A stretch of 64,000 nt of DNA from Campylobacter sp. CCUG 57310 (GTDB lineage: Bacteria > Campylobacterota > Campylobacteria > Campylobacterales > Campylobacteraceae): positions 1,860,001 through 1,924,000 of the forward strand of contig NZ_CP053845.1 in NCBI RefSeq assembly GCF_013201975.1, in the 5' to 3' direction. The translations under genes were made by a program, and so were the position numbers. Positions 29,028 through 39,268 of the stretch are shown piece after piece; position 1 is the first letter of the stretch; each line of letters begins with the position of its first letter. The notes beneath the pieces were generated by a model. It was given only the letters and a program-made list of their open reading frames with translations, did not search any database and was not told the origin of the DNA.

Positions 29028-29240
29028 ATGTTTAATTTTATATTCTCTTGGAAGTGCTATTTCTTACTTTTGATAATCGGAGTTGGCGGATATCTCGCCG
29101 TGCCATACCTTGACGCGGCAGGCGCTCACAATGAAACGATAGAGGTGTTTAAGATACTAACTATGGCCATGGTAATGGGCATTGCTATATACCTGCTACT
29201 TGCGATTTGGGTGATACTTTTTAAAACTATCAGATCTTAA
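29028..29240 (+). CDS. Small two-helix membrane protein
   Basis: 70 residues, two clear transmembrane helices (about 9-28 and 42-65) with a short polar loop (DAAGAHNETIEV). Not recognised. Supported by a start 20 bases from an AAAAGG ribosome site region and by the hydrophobic pattern. Alone between the pirin gene and xth. Confidence 0.55.
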   Translation: MFNFIFSWKCYFLLLIIGVGGYLAVPYLDAAGAHNETIEVFKILTMAMVMGIAIYLLLAIWVILFKTIRS

Positions 29241-29448
29241 AGCAACTAGTTTATCTCAAAGTGTCTTTTTTAAAAAGCCATATATTTGGGTGCTAATTTA
29301 AAATTTGATATGAATTTTCAAGCTTTTTGCGTTTAGGGCTAAATTTAACTTGCTCGCTTAAATTTAGCCGACTAGTTAGCCAAACTAGGAATTTTAATCC
29401 TTACCAAATAACATAAAAGCAATGCGAATTTATCAAAACAAAAGACAA

Positions 29449-30207
29449 TTAAATTTCTATCTCAATTCCCACGGGGCAATGATCGCTTCCCGTTATATCA
29501 CTAAGTATAAATGCGTCTTTAAGGCGATCTTTAAGGCTTGCCGAAATGAAAAAATAATCAATCCTCCAGCCAATATTTTTAGAACGAGCGTTAAATCTAT
29601 AGCTCCACCACGAATAAGCATCCTCTTTATCGCCGTGAATTTGTCTAAAAGTATCGATAAATCCGTGCTTTATAACCTCATCTATCCACTCTCGTTCAAT
29701 AGGCAAGAAGCCTGAAGTCTTAGAATTCGCCTTTGGATTTTTAAGATCTATCTCGCGGTGAGCGGTATTTACATCACCGCAAAATATCACGTCCTTACCC
29801 TCACGCACAAGCTCATTGCAGTAGGCTAGAAATTTCGCATAAAAATCCATCTTATAAGCAAGTCTTTCATCATCTTTTTGTCCGTTTGGAAAATATATGT
29901 TAAAAAGTACGATATTGCCAAACCTATGCTCCAAAACTCGCCCCTCATCATCGTTAAAAAACTGCGATTTTAGAGTAGCTACCGGAAACTTACTAAGACT
30001 CATCACACCCGAATACCCTGCTCTGACGGCCGAATTTACGCTTACATCACTAAATCCGAGCTTGTAAATCTCGCTAGGCACATCAGCTTCTTTTACTTTT
30101 ATCTCTTGAAGCCCTAAGAAATCGGGCTTAACCTCATCAAGCCAACTAAATCCGTCTTTGTTTGCGACCGCGCGAAGTCCGTTTACGTTCCATGAAATCA
30201 GTTTCAA
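29449..30207 (-). CDS. xth: Exodeoxyribonuclease III
   Basis: 252 residues, EEP fold. Motifs: SWNVNGLRA at 4-12, LGLQEIKV (catalytic Glu), IFCGDVNTAHREIDL, and the C-terminal GSDHCPVG with the catalytic Asp-His pair. Cuts DNA at abasic sites and removes 3' blocks in base-excision repair. Monocistronic, divergent from dgkA. Confidence 0.95.
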   Translation of the reverse strand: MKLISWNVNGLRAVANKDGFSWLDEVKPDFLGLQEIKVKEADVPSEIYKLGFSDVSVNSAVRAGYSGVMSLSKFPVATLKSQFFNDDEGRVLEHRFGNIVLFNIYFPNGQKDDERLAYKMDFYAKFLAYCNELVREGKDVIFCGDVNTAHREIDLKNPKANSKTSGFLPIEREWIDEVIKHGFIDTFRQIHGDKEDAYSWWSYRFNARSKNIGWRIDYFFISASLKDRLKDAFILSDITGSDHCPVGIEIEI

Positions 30208-30297
30208 ATTCAGTCCTTTTTAATTGCAATTATACGCACTCAACCTAAATTTAAGAGTCTATTTTGATATAATTATTCAAAAATTTAAGGTCTAAAA

Positions 30298-30657
30298 TTG
30301 AGAAATCAACCAAAATACAAATTCTTTAAAAATTGGAGTTACGCGATCGCAGGACTAAAGGAAATTTTTAAAAACGAAAGCAGCTTTAGGCTTGAAATTT
30401 ATATATTTTTGCCCGCTTTTATCTCTCTTTTGTTTTGGAATTTCGGCGCGATTTTAAATTTATTTTTGATTTTTAGTATGGTTTTGGTTCTGGTTTGCGA
30501 GTGCATAAACTCAGCAATTGAGCGTATAGTAGATCTTGCAAGCCCTGAAATTCATCCTCTTGCAGGTGTGGCAAAAGACGCGGGAAGCGCTGCGGTAATG
30601 ATATGCAACACGCTTTGTGCAGGAGTGTGGATATATGCTATTTGGGATAAATTTTGA
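30298..30657 (+). CDS. dgkA: Diacylglycerol kinase
   Basis: 119 residues, three transmembrane helices. The signature ECINSAIERIVDLAS is followed by HPLAGVAKDAGSAAVMI, holding the catalytic Glu residues and the Lys-Asp of the active site. Phosphorylates diacylglycerol from membrane lipid turnover. TTG start at 30298, needed to give the conserved MRNQPKY N-terminus. Its stop TGA overlaps the TTG of the next small gene. Confidence 0.93.
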   Translation: MRNQPKYKFFKNWSYAIAGLKEIFKNESSFRLEIYIFLPAFISLLFWNFGAILNLFLIFSMVLVLVCECINSAIERIVDLASPEIHPLAGVAKDAGSAAVMICNTLCAGVWIYAIWDKF

Positions 30658-30905
30658 ACTCGCTTGAAAGAGAAATTTTTGGCACTTTAATCGGCGAAAA
30701 GAAATTTGAGATAATTGAGTTTTTTATCCAGAATTTAGATGAAAACGGACTTATAAATTTCACAATTGCAGAAATTTGCAAGGCTACAAATTCAAGCAAA
30801 CCGACTGTCATAGAGACGATAAAACTACTTGAAAATAGAAAAATTTTTAAGCGGGTAAAAAACGGAGTTTATGCATTTAAGAATTTAAAATTTAATGATT
30901 TTTGA
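30654..30905 (+). CDS. Small winged-helix putative regulator
   Basis: 83 residues with a TTG start overlapping the dgkA stop (TTGA). The middle and end form a winged helix (FTIAEICKATNSSKPTVIETIKLLENRKIFKR), similar to ArsR or RepL-type DNA-binding domains. C. jejuni has a small regulator gene after dgkA, so the pairing is conserved (family knowledge). Its target is unknown. Confidence 0.75.
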   Translation: MNSLEREIFGTLIGEKKFEIIEFFIQNLDENGLINFTIAEICKATNSSKPTVIETIKLLENRKIFKRVKNGVYAFKNLKFNDF

Positions 30906-31115
30906 TTTTAGTTTGTCTGAGATTAAAATTTACTTATATTAAATAAATGTAACTAGTCTGAACTTAATAGGCATAATTGTCTATTTACTCTTAATCTAAT
31001 CAAATTTTAGCTGATTGCCTCAAAAAAGGGATGAGAAACAAACTTAATTTATGATTTTTTATCATAATGATGCAAAGATATATAAGTTTAAAAGGATAAT
31101 AGTATAAATTTGATA

Positions 31116-32183
31116 TTATAGACCGGCAGCAGCTATAGCTTCGGCTTGGTGATGAGCGATAAGTGGCTCTATTATCTCGTCAAAAAGCCCGCCTGCCATG
31201 ATGGCATCCAGTCTATAAAGCGTTAAATTTATGCGGTGATCGCTTATGCGATTTTGCGGGAAGTTGTAGGTGCGAATTCGCCCGCTTCTATCTCCTGTGC
31301 CCACTTGGCTCTTGCGCTCGCTAGTCTCTTTTGCAAGGCGCTCAGCCTCTTGCATCTCATAAAGTCGAGCTTTAAGCACTTTCATTGCGGCCTCTTTGTT
31401 TTTGTGCTGGCTTTTTCCGTCCTGGTTGGTTACTACAAGTCCTGTTGGGATATGTGTGATACGCACGGCACTATCGGTTGTGTTTACGCTTTGTCCGCCG
31501 TGTCCGGAGCTTCGCATAACGTCGATTCTTAAGTCGTTTGGATTTATCTCCACTTCGCTATCTTCAACCTCCGGCATGATTGCGACAGTAACGGCTGAAG
31601 TATGGACTCTTCCCTGACTTTCAGTCTCAGGCACACGCTGAACCCTATGTGTTCCGCCTTCGTATTTTAGCCTTGAGTATGCGCCGTTTCCTTTTACGAG
31701 CAATATTATCTCTTTAAACCCGCCCGTGTTGCCCTCGCTTTGGCTTACTACTTCAAATTTATATCCGCGAAGTTCGGTATAGCGCACATAAGCGTTAAAA
31801 AGATCGCCTACAAATAATGCCGCCTCATCTCCACCGGTTCCAGCGCGAATTTCAAGGAAGATGTTTTTATCGTCGTTTGGATCTTTTGGAAGAAGTAGAA
31901 TTTTTATCTCTTCTTCAAGCTCGGCTTTGCGCATTTCAAGGCTCTTTAGCTCTTCTTTAGCAAGCTCGCCAAGTTCAGCATCATCAAGTAAAAGTTTGTT
32001 TTCGTCAATGTCGGCTAAAATTTGCAAATAATCTTTGGAGGCATTTCTGATATCTTCTATGCTTGATTGCTCTTTGGAAAGCTTGGTCATATTTGCGATA
32101 TCTTGAGTTATTGATGGATCGCTTAGCAGACGAGAAAGTTCGTCATAGCGATCCAAAAACGGTTGCAGTTTATTAGCTAACAT
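31116..32183 (-). CDS. prfA: Peptide chain release factor 1
   Basis: 355 residues. The peptidyl-hydrolysis motif GGQ is at 229-231 in [10 protein letters not shown]. The codon-recognition tripeptide is P-E-T at 185-187 (VPETESQGR) instead of the E. coli P-A-T, a normal variant in this group. It ends translation at UAA and UAG. It follows rpsT by 14 bases on the minus strand. Confidence 0.97.
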   Translation of the reverse strand: MLANKLQPFLDRYDELSRLLSDPSITQDIANMTKLSKEQSSIEDIRNASKDYLQILADIDENKLLLDDAELGELAKEELKSLEMRKAELEEEIKILLLPKDPNDDKNIFLEIRAGTGGDEAALFVGDLFNAYVRYTELRGYKFEVVSQSEGNTGGFKEIILLVKGNGAYSRLKYEGGTHRVQRVPETESQGRVHTSAVTVAIMPEVEDSEVEINPNDLRIDVMRSSGHGGQSVNTTDSAVRITHIPTGLVVTNQDGKSQHKNKEAAMKVLKARLYEMQEAERLAKETSERKSQVGTGDRSGRIRTYNFPQNRISDHRINLTLYRLDAIMAGGLFDEIIEPLIAHHQAEAIAAAGL

Positions 32184-32197
32184 TTAAAATTTAGTGA

Positions 32198-32470
32198 TTA
32201 AGCGGCTGTGTTTAGAGTATTTACAAGCTTCGCCAAGCGTCCAACACGGCGTGAAGCTGTTTGTTTTTTCAAAAATCCTTTGCTAACAAAGCTATGCAGG
32301 CTTTTATTAGCTTCTTTTAGCGCTTTTAAAGCAGTCTCTTTATCGCCAGCTTCTACGGCTACACGTACGGCTTTTGTAATATTCTTAAGTCTTGTGCGAT
32401 AAAATCTGTTTCTTTCGGTTCTTTTTATCGTCTGTCTAGCTCTTTTTTCAGCAGATTTATGGTTTGCCAT
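32198..32470 (-). CDS. rpsT: 30S ribosomal protein S20
   Basis: 90 residues, very basic and helical. Starts [17 protein letters not shown] and ends with a conserved KLVNTL-type helix. Binds 16S rRNA near the body of the small subunit. Upstream of prfA in the same orientation, divergent from glmM. Confidence 0.96.
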   Translation of the reverse strand: MANHKSAEKRARQTIKRTERNRFYRTRLKNITKAVRVAVEAGDKETALKALKEANKSLHSFVSKGFLKKQTASRRVGRLAKLVNTLNTAA

Positions 32471-32651
32471 AATATACCTTTTTCATAATTTTAGTCCGTG
32501 ATTATATAAAATTTAGTTTTAAATAGCGCTTAATTTAAGTGAAATTTAAAGCAGTCAAAATTCACGTATTTAAATTTGTGAAATTTTGATAGAATACAAC
32601 AAATTTTATCATAGATAAGGCAAAACAGCCTTTAAATTATGAAGGATAAAT

Positions 32652-33995
32652 ATGAAACTATTCGGTACCGACGGAGTTAGAGGCAAGGCGGGAGCAAAGC
32701 TATCTGCGCAAACTTCCATGAGGCTAGCGATGGCTGCTGGAATTTATTTTCGTAAATTTGCTCAAGTTACTAATACCATCTTGCTTGGCAAAGACACTAG
32801 AAGAAGCGGATATATGATAGAAACGGCTATCGTTGCGGGGCTTACCGCGGTCGGCTATAACGTGCGCCAGATCGGTCCTATGCCCACACCTGCGATTGCG
32901 TTTTTAACCGAAGATATGCGCTGTGATGCGGGTATAATGATAAGCGCAAGCCACAATCCATACTACGATAACGGTATCAAATTTTTTGATAAACACGGCA
33001 ACAAGCTAACCGAAGATGCCGAAACCGAGATAGAAAAAATTTATTTTGACGATGAGTTAATCGCTCAAAGCCAAAAACACATGCTTGAAATCGGCGCTTC
33101 AAAGAGAATTGACGACGTTATCGGTCGCTACATCGTTCATATCAAAAATTCCTTTCCGAAATCTTTGACTTTGCACGGAATAAGAGTCGTTTTAGACGTA
33201 GCAAACGGTGCGGCTTACAGAGTGGCTCCGACGATATTTAGCGAGCTTGGCGCGGAAATCATCGTGATAAACGATGAGCCAAACGGAAGCAACATAAATC
33301 TAAACTGCGGCGCGCTCTATCCGCAAAATTTAGCAAGCGAAGTCGTGAGATTAAGAGCCGATATCGGACTTGCTTTTGACGGAGACGCCGATAGGCTTGT
33401 TGTAGTTGATGAAACGGGTGAAGTAGCAAACGGAGACGCGCTTCTTGGCGTACTTGCGATGTATCTTCATAAAAACAAAGCACTAAAAGGTGGCGGAGTA
33501 GTGGCTACGGTAATGAGCAACGCCGCACTTGAAGACTACCTTACAAAGCATAAAATAAAGCTACTTCGCGCAAACGTGGGCGATAAATACGTCCTTGAGA
33601 TGATGCAAGAAAACGGCATAAATTTTGGCGGCGAACAAAGCGGACACATAATCTTTTCAGATTACGCCAAAACAGGCGATGCTCTCGTGGCTGCGATGCA
33701 GTTTATCGCTTGCATGCTAACTCAAGGCAAAAAAGCAAGCGAAATTTTAAGCGAGATCAAGCCTTATCCGCAAATCTTACTAAATTTAAAAGTTGCGGAC
33801 AAAAAACCTCTTGAGAGTATAGAAGGGCTAAAAGCGCTCGAAGAAAATCTCAGAAAAGACGGAATCAGACCTTTATTTAGATACTCGGGAACCGAAAATT
33901 TAATCCGCCTTCTGCTTGAAGGAAAATGCCCTGAAAAAGTGCAAAAACGAATGGATGAAGTGGAAAAATTCTTCACTAAAGCTCTAAATGCCTAG
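32652..33995 (+). CDS. glmM: Phosphoglucosamine mutase
   Basis: 447 residues. Phosphoserine loop ISASHNP with Ser100; metal loop DGDADR (243-248); sugar-binding GGEQSGH; phosphate-binding [10 protein letters not shown] near the end. Converts glucosamine-6-P to glucosamine-1-P for peptidoglycan and lipid A. Ribosome site AAGGAT before the ATG. It overlaps lspA by eight bases. Confidence 0.97.
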   Translation: MKLFGTDGVRGKAGAKLSAQTSMRLAMAAGIYFRKFAQVTNTILLGKDTRRSGYMIETAIVAGLTAVGYNVRQIGPMPTPAIAFLTEDMRCDAGIMISASHNPYYDNGIKFFDKHGNKLTEDAETEIEKIYFDDELIAQSQKHMLEIGASKRIDDVIGRYIVHIKNSFPKSLTLHGIRVVLDVANGAAYRVAPTIFSELGAEIIVINDEPNGSNINLNCGALYPQNLASEVVRLRADIGLAFDGDADRLVVVDETGEVANGDALLGVLAMYLHKNKALKGGGVVATVMSNAALEDYLTKHKIKLLRANVGDKYVLEMMQENGINFGGEQSGHIIFSDYAKTGDALVAAMQFIACMLTQGKKASEILSEIKPYPQILLNLKVADKKPLESIEGLKALEENLRKDGIRPLFRYSGTENLIRLLLEGKCPEKVQKRMDEVEKFFTKALNA

Positions 33996-34440
33996 AGTTT
34001 TGATCAAATTTTTTGCAGCTTTTTTTGTCGTTTTTGTAGCCGATCAGCTCGTTAAGCAAATTTTCTTAAACGGCTTTACCTGGCAGGGAGAATACTTCTC
34101 TTTGGTACTTGCGTTTAACAAAGGTGTTGCCTTTTCGATGTTTGCAAGCCTTGGTGAGTGGCTTAAATTCATCCAAGTAGCTCTTATCGCAGCAGTTTTA
34201 GCATATCTTGTCTGGCAAAAAGAAATTTTAAAAGATCACACCATAGCTATTGGAATTTTGCTTGGTGCGGGCAGCTCTAACCTACTTGATCGCTTCGTGC
34301 ACGGCGGAGTTGTGGATTATGTTTATTGGCATAAGTGGTTTAGTTTTGCTATTTTTAACCTTGCAGATGTTATGATTGACGTTGCGGTTTGTATTATCTT
34401 ATGGCAAAGCTTTAAAAAGCCAAAAGGTACCGGCAAATAA
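33988..34440 (+). CDS. lspA: Lipoprotein signal peptidase II
   Basis: 150 residues, four transmembrane helices. The catalytic aspartates are Asp101 in SSNLLDR and Asp127 in FNLADV; the N-terminal VADQLVK and NKGVAFSM motifs are also present. Cleaves the signal peptide of lipidated prolipoproteins in the inner membrane. Coupled to glmM by overlap. Confidence 0.96.
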   Translation: MPRVLIKFFAAFFVVFVADQLVKQIFLNGFTWQGEYFSLVLAFNKGVAFSMFASLGEWLKFIQVALIAAVLAYLVWQKEILKDHTIAIGILLGAGSSNLLDRFVHGGVVDYVYWHKWFSFAIFNLADVMIDVAVCIILWQSFKKPKGTGK

Positions 34441-34538
34441 AAGCCGAGCGGATACTAGCAAACCCGTAGAGTCGCATTTAAATTTTATAAATTTGATGCA
34501 AATTCGCTTAAATTTATAAAACTTAAAAAGGATGAAAA

Positions 34539-34901
34539 ATGGGAAATAACGTATATATCGCTTATGCACTTTGGCTGTTTTGCGGCTGGTTCGGGGCGCA
34601 CCGTATATATCTTGGCAAATTTATCAGCGGATTTTTTATGATGACGCTGTTTTTTATGGGCTCGATGACATATTGGATACTGATAGGTTGGCTGTTTTGG
34701 CTGATTTGGGGTATCTGGTGGCTGTTTGATATATATCTTACGGGTGTTTATGTGGAGAAAAATTTGCAAAAAGACGAACTTAAACACGAGCTTAAAAAGC
34801 AAGATCTCGAGGCTCAGCTCAAAAGGCTTTATGAGCTTTACGAAGAGGGCAGGATAAGCAAAGCCGAATTTGAAGCCAGAAAAGAAATTTTATTTAGATA
34901 A
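34539..34901 (+). CDS. TM2 domain protein with C-terminal SHOCT-like tail
   Basis: 120 residues. The TM2 domain (about 5-80) has the hallmark FCGWFGAHRIYLGKF and a paired hydrophobic region rich in Trp, with the acidic D-I-Y that ends it. The last 28 residues (LKRLYELYEEGRISKAEFEARKEILF) match the short SHOCT oligomerisation motif. Function unknown; TM2 proteins are membrane-anchored. Followed 11 bases later by hemJ, so probably co-transcribed. Confidence 0.85.
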   Translation: MGNNVYIAYALWLFCGWFGAHRIYLGKFISGFFMMTLFFMGSMTYWILIGWLFWLIWGIWWLFDIYLTGVYVEKNLQKDELKHELKKQDLEAQLKRLYELYEEGRISKAEFEARKEILFR

Positions 34902-34912
34902 AAGGAGAGTAA

Positions 34913-35347
34913 ATGGCGGAATACTATAATCTCATTAAGTATTTTCACTACTTGGCGTTCATATCGTGGATGGCCGTGTTGTTTTATCAACCGCGCCTAT
35001 ACGTATATCACGCAGAACATATGGATAAACCCGACTTCGTAAAAGTAGTTGAGGTTCAAGAGTATAAGATGTATCACTATGTGGGCTGGGTTTCTATCAT
35101 CGGCACGTTTTTAACTGGAATTTTGATACTTGTGGCAATACCCGACCTGCTTAAAAGCGGATATGTGCATGTAAAGCTTACCGTAGTCGTGCTGCTAGCG
35201 ATATACCATCTTGATCTTGGCAGATACATGAAACTGCTTCGCGAAAAACGCTGTAACAAATCAGGCATGTTTTTTCGCGCATACAACGAAGTGCCTACTA
35301 TAGCTATGGTCATCATCATCTGGATGATGGTCTATAAACCGTTTTAA
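34913..35347 (+). CDS. hemJ: Protoporphyrinogen IX oxidase, HemJ type
   Basis: 144 residues, four transmembrane helices. An N-terminal H-Y-L-A-F-I-S-W-M segment and Y-H-A-E-H hold the conserved histidines, and HVKLTVVVLLA carries the conserved His/Lys of HemJ. Oxidises protoporphyrinogen IX in haem synthesis, replacing HemG/HemY, as in other epsilonproteobacteria. Ribosome site AAAGGAG. A strong terminator follows. Confidence 0.9.
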   Translation: MAEYYNLIKYFHYLAFISWMAVLFYQPRLYVYHAEHMDKPDFVKVVEVQEYKMYHYVGWVSIIGTFLTGILILVAIPDLLKSGYVHVKLTVVVLLAIYHLDLGRYMKLLREKRCNKSGMFFRAYNEVPTIAMVIIIWMMVYKPF

Positions 35348-35384
35348 AATTTAGCGTCTTCGGGCGCTAAATTTATCTTTTTTT
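35347..35384 (+). terminator. Intrinsic terminator after hemJ with cUUCGg loop
   Basis: A perfect ten-base stem (AAATTTAGCG / CGCTAAATTT) extended by a C-TTCG-G tetraloop, then ATC and seven T. On the minus strand it also lies about 110 bases beyond the WG-TonB gene. Confidence 0.9.
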
Positions 35385-35490
35385 ACTATAACTGTTTTAT
35401 TCTTACTATCCGATCAAATAAGTAAAATTCTCACATTGCTAAACAGGTTTAATAAATTTACATAAAACAATCTCAGACTGCTTATAAACA

Positions 35491-36216
35491 TTACCCGGAC
35501 ACTTTATAACTGATCGGAGCTATTATTTGAGTATCACGGCTAGGCTTTGGGAATTTGGCTGAAATTTCTTTGATAGTTTTAATCGCCGCATCGTCTAAAA
35601 TTTTATGTCCCGAACTATTTTTTATCTTGATATCTTTTATCTGTCCGTGTGGAGTAAGAGTGAATTGTACTACAACTTTTCCGCTAATTCCAAGTTCTAA
35701 AGCCTCGTTTGGATAAGTGGCGTATCTTGAAATAATACTTGCTATACTATCATCGCTATCATCGATATCGCCGCTTAAAAATTCGCCGTTTTGGCTAAAA
35801 AAAGCAGTCGCCTTTCCCTTTTGCGCCTCTATCTCGCCACTGCTTAAAAAGCTGATTTTGGTAAATTTCACAGGCACCAAGATCTTGCCGTTTCTATCGG
35901 CAACTCCCCAGTTTAATCCATCCAGCGCAATTAAAACAAGCCCGCTCTTATGTAAAAAGACATATTCGTAAATCGCAGGGATTATAAACTCGCCATTTTT
36001 ATCAATCAGTCCGTGCTTGCAAATCTTATCGCAACCATCAACCACTACGGCGACTTCATCGCTAAATTCATAAGCCAAATCATATCTAGGTGAGATAATC
36101 TCAAAGCCGTTTTTATCGGCGTAGCCAAATTTTCCGCCTGACTCAAATGGCGAAATTTCAGAAGCCATAACAAAAGCGGCTAAAATCAAAAACGCAAAAT
36201 AAGCTTTAAATTTCAT
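35491..36216 (-). CDS. WG-repeat protein fused to a TonB C-terminal domain
   Basis: 241 residues. A signal peptide or anchor (about 1-18) is followed by about three degenerate WG repeats (GGKFGYADKNG, KHGLIDKNGEF, WGVADRNGKI) and then a TonB C-terminal domain (about 150-241, with GISGKVVVQFTLTPHG). There is no proline-rich spacer, so it does not look like a classical TonB; a cell-envelope contact role is more likely (inference). It overlaps the WG-repeat gene upstream by four bases (ATGA). This fusion is uncommon. Confidence 0.8.
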   Translation of the reverse strand: MKFKAYFAFLILAAFVMASEISPFESGGKFGYADKNGFEIISPRYDLAYEFSDEVAVVVDGCDKICKHGLIDKNGEFIIPAIYEYVFLHKSGLVLIALDGLNWGVADRNGKILVPVKFTKISFLSSGEIEAQKGKATAFFSQNGEFLSGDIDDSDDSIASIISRYATYPNEALELGISGKVVVQFTLTPHGQIKDIKIKNSSGHKILDDAAIKTIKEISAKFPKPSRDTQIIAPISYKVSG

Positions 36217-37481
36217 CTGTCAATGCGCTTTACTATGCCCCATTTACCGTCTTTTTGGGCTGCAAAAATATCCGCTTGTATGTGATATGCCATATCATAA
36301 ATTATCGGCAAAACTATCTTGTTATTTTTGTCTATAAAGCCCTGTTTGCCGGATTTTTTAACCCAAGTGATCTCGTCTTTAAAATTTGCGATAGCTTCGT
36401 ATTCAAGCGGGATTATAAATTTGAAATTTTTATCCACTACGCCGTATTTACCGCTTTTTGCAACTACGGCTAAACCGTCTTTAAAGATATCGGCATCATC
36501 AAATTCAAAATCCATGACAAATTTCCCGCTCATATCCGTAAAGCCAAATTTACGGCTTGCAACTACGCCGTTTAAGTGCCTTTTGTATTTTTGGACCATG
36601 ACAAAATTTTCGCCCGATATCGTTGCGTTATCAAATTTTAAAGGCACAACTTCCTTTCCGCTAGTATCGATAACACCCCATTTTTCGCCTTTGCTAACTT
36701 CGGCAAAGCCGTTTTTAAAATCCGCGGCGGTGTCGTAAATTTTATCTATCACGAGCTTGCCTGTTTTATCTATATAGCCTTGCTTGCGAAAGCCGACTCT
36801 GGCAAGTCCGTCGTTAAAAGCGCCGGTTAAATAATCTCCCTGCAAGACTACGTTTAAATTCTCATCTATAAATTTCGCCCTCTCCTCGCCACGCTTTCTA
36901 GCTATGAAAAGTCCGCTTTTATCAACGACAATATGCTCTTCGTATTCTACGGGCAAAACAATCTTGCCGGAAGTGTTTATAAGACCCGCTTTTCTATCTT
37001 TATACTCAAAAATTTTGGCGAATTTATCATCTATCCAATAAGCTTGATCGTATATTATAGGCGTTACGACTTTTCCGTTTTTGTCTATAAAACCGTATTT
37101 GCCGTCTTTTGACACTTTTGCGATGCCGTTATTAAACAAAAAGCCGCTAACGCCTTTATTTAAAAGAAAAACAGGCTCATACTCTATGGCGATTACGACC
37201 TTGCCTCTCTTATCGATGAAGCCGTATTTTGCGGCGCTATCTGTTATCTTGGCAACTATGGCAAGCCCCTCTTTGAATTGGGAAAGATAGTCGTAAACAA
37301 ACGGCAAAATTTCCCTTCCCTCTAAATCTATAACGCCGTATTTGCCGTCTTTTTTAACGCTTATCAACCCTTCTGCGGAAAAAGAAAGTTCATCGTAGAT
37401 AAAAGGCGCTATGATTTTTTCTGTTTCTGCCGCCTGCACAAAAAGCCCCATGCTAGCGATACCAGCAATGATAAATTTCAT
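36213..37481 (-). CDS. Exported WG-repeat protein
   Basis: 422 residues from ATG 37481; an upstream in-frame TTG at 37490 is a less likely start. A signal peptide (MKFIIAGIASMGLFVQA) is followed by about ten WG repeats of 30-45 residues (pattern KYGxIDxxGKxxxPxxYD), e.g. near residues 45, 85, 130 and 170 and to the end. WG repeats form beta-rich modules of unknown binding role. Coupled to the WG-TonB gene downstream; the DUF4299-like gene ends just upstream (10 bases). Confidence 0.85.
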   Translation of the reverse strand: MKFIIAGIASMGLFVQAAETEKIIAPFIYDELSFSAEGLISVKKDGKYGVIDLEGREILPFVYDYLSQFKEGLAIVAKITDSAAKYGFIDKRGKVVIAIEYEPVFLLNKGVSGFLFNNGIAKVSKDGKYGFIDKNGKVVTPIIYDQAYWIDDKFAKIFEYKDRKAGLINTSGKIVLPVEYEEHIVVDKSGLFIARKRGEERAKFIDENLNVVLQGDYLTGAFNDGLARVGFRKQGYIDKTGKLVIDKIYDTAADFKNGFAEVSKGEKWGVIDTSGKEVVPLKFDNATISGENFVMVQKYKRHLNGVVASRKFGFTDMSGKFVMDFEFDDADIFKDGLAVVAKSGKYGVVDKNFKFIIPLEYEAIANFKDEITWVKKSGKQGFIDKNNKIVLPIIYDMAYHIQADIFAAQKDGKWGIVKRIDR

Positions 37482-37490
37482 TATTTTCAA

Positions 37491-38423
37491 TCACTCGCCC
37501 TCCGCTTCAAGTCTATTTTTACACTTTGAGATAAGCTCGTTTAATTCTTCACGCAAAAGCCCTTTGACTACCATATAATTTGCGTCTAAAAACTCAAATT
37601 TATCTTTAGGCAAATTTGATATAAAATCATCATACCTAATCGTGCCGATAACCTTATAATCATCTAAATTCTCGCTATCGCCATCAATCGCCACTAGCGA
37701 TATAACCCACTCAATCTCTTCATTTTTTATATCAAGATTTATATTTTCAACCATCGGTTCATAAGGCAAGATAGTATCAAGCTCTTGCGTAAGGGCGTAA
37801 CTGCCCAGCACTGCGCCGTCATCTTTTTTGTAAAATGCCTGATTGGCGCTAAAAGCGTCGTGGTATTGAGTGTGCTTGACAAGCTCGTCAAATTCTTTTA
37901 CCGCATCGCTGCCGGCTAAAATTTCTTCAGCCATCTTAGAACTTATGGCAACAGGCCTATAAACGCCTTGCATATACATCATATCATGGTCTCTTAGCGC
38001 ATTTAACCCCGCTTTTATATCGCGTTCATAGTCAAATTTCTCTATCTCATCGGGGCTAAATTTCTCATGCTCTTCGCTTACGATATCGCTTCCCATGCGA
38101 TGGGCTAAATTTTTCATATATTCAAGAGCTATTTTCCAATCAAAGCTCGTGCTTGGCGTGAGAATTCGAACGCTATAGCTTTTGATTTCGGGTTCATAAG
38201 ATAACTCAAACCCGCGCCCGCTTACTCCGTCAACTCCTAAAAGCAAGCAGGTATAATCACTCAGCTTTGAAGAGTAAAAGCCTTCCACGTCAAAGTCCTC
38301 CCCGCTCTCATCAAAGCTAAATTGCGTGATATTTGGCGAGATGTTAAAACACTCTTCCACACTTAAAACATCTGCGTAAGTTAGAAATTTCTTCTTGTTT
38401 TTAATGTTAAAACTTACACTCAC
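37491..38423 (-). CDS. DUF4299-like protein
   Basis: 310 residues, acidic, no signal peptide. Resembles the DUF4299 family in length and in N-terminal FLTYADVLSVEECF and YSVRILTPSTSFDW stretches; the assignment is from memory of that family and not certain. Function unknown. First gene of the operon with the two WG-repeat genes, which are exported, so this may be a cytoplasmic partner. Confidence 0.6.
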   Translation of the reverse strand: MSVSFNIKNKKKFLTYADVLSVEECFNISPNITQFSFDESGEDFDVEGFYSSKLSDYTCLLLGVDGVSGRGFELSYEPEIKSYSVRILTPSTSFDWKIALEYMKNLAHRMGSDIVSEEHEKFSPDEIEKFDYERDIKAGLNALRDHDMMYMQGVYRPVAISSKMAEEILAGSDAVKEFDELVKHTQYHDAFSANQAFYKKDDGAVLGSYALTQELDTILPYEPMVENINLDIKNEEIEWVISLVAIDGDSENLDDYKVIGTIRYDDFISNLPKDKFEFLDANYMVVKGLLREELNELISKCKNRLEAEGE

Positions 38424-38479
38424 GGCTTACTCCTTAAGTTTATTTATGATTTTAGCGGATCAAGCTTGCGAATTTAGAC

Positions 38480-39268
38480 TTAAATTTTGCCGTTTGCCTT
38501 ATCTGCAGCGGCATTTACGGCCTCTATCACGGCTGATCTAAAACCTCTTTCTTCAAGCACTCTAAGCGCTTCTATCGTAGTTCCCGACGGCGAGCAGACC
38601 TCATCTTTAAGCACTGCGGGATGCTTGCCGCTTTTTAGCACCATATCGGCACTTCCCGCGATGCTTGCCGCAACTATCTCGTAAGCCTTGGCGCGAGGAA
38701 TTCCGTTTAGCACTCCCGCATCGGCTAAAGCCTCGATAAATACAAATACATACGCAGGCAAGCTTCCTGCAATACCCACAAACGCCCCCATGAGCGACTC
38801 GTTTATCTCATGCGCCGTGCCGAAGCAAGCAAGCAGGTTCATCACGCTATCTTTTTCTTGAGCGCTTAAATTTTCTCCGAAACTTACCGCCGTCACGCCC
38901 TCACCGATCGCTGCAGGAGTGTTTGGCATGGTTCTTACTATCTTTTTGTTTTCGCCGATTATGCTCGCTACTTTTTCCATGCTGAAATTTGGCGCCAAAG
39001 TAATGATAATCTGGTCTTTTATATCTTTTTTGATCAAATTTAAGAGGTTTTCATAACAGTTTGGCTTAACGGCAAGCACGACTATATCTGCGTTTTGCAC
39101 TACTTCACGCTCATTAGCAAGCGGAGTGATGCCAAATTTGAACTTTAAATTCTCGTTTTTGCTTCTGTCATAGACGAAAATCTCCGCCAAATCAGCAAAT
39201 TTAGAATTTGCAACTGCCGCTATCATCGCGCTTCCCATATTCCCCGCGCCGATAAATCCTATTTTCAT
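38480..39268 (-). CDS. proC: Pyrroline-5-carboxylate reductase
   Basis: 262 residues. NADP-binding GFIGAGNMGSA at the N-terminus; TMPNTPAAIGEG and the SPSGTTIEAL motif near the end are typical of ProC. Last step of proline synthesis. The proline genes proC, proA and proB lie within 4 kb on the same strand, separated by one small gene on the other strand. Confidence 0.96.
   Translation of the reverse strand: MKIGFIGAGNMGSAMIAAVANSKFADLAEIFVYDRSKNENLKFKFGITPLANEREVVQNADIVVLAVKPNCYENLLNLIKKDIKDQIIITLAPNFSMEKVASIIGENKKIVRTMPNTPAAIGEGVTAVSFGENLSAQEKDSVMNLLACFGTAHEINESLMGAFVGIAGSLPAYVFVFIEALADAGVLNGIPRAKAYEIVAASIAGSADMVLKSGKHPAVLKDEVCSPSGTTIEALRVLEERGFRSAVIEAVNAAADKANGKI

Noticed and set aside
36213-37481. 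WG repeats as a DNA-level tandem repeat or CRISPR-like array
   Set aside because: The repetition is at protein level and diverged; no exact DNA repeats with regular spacers are visible.
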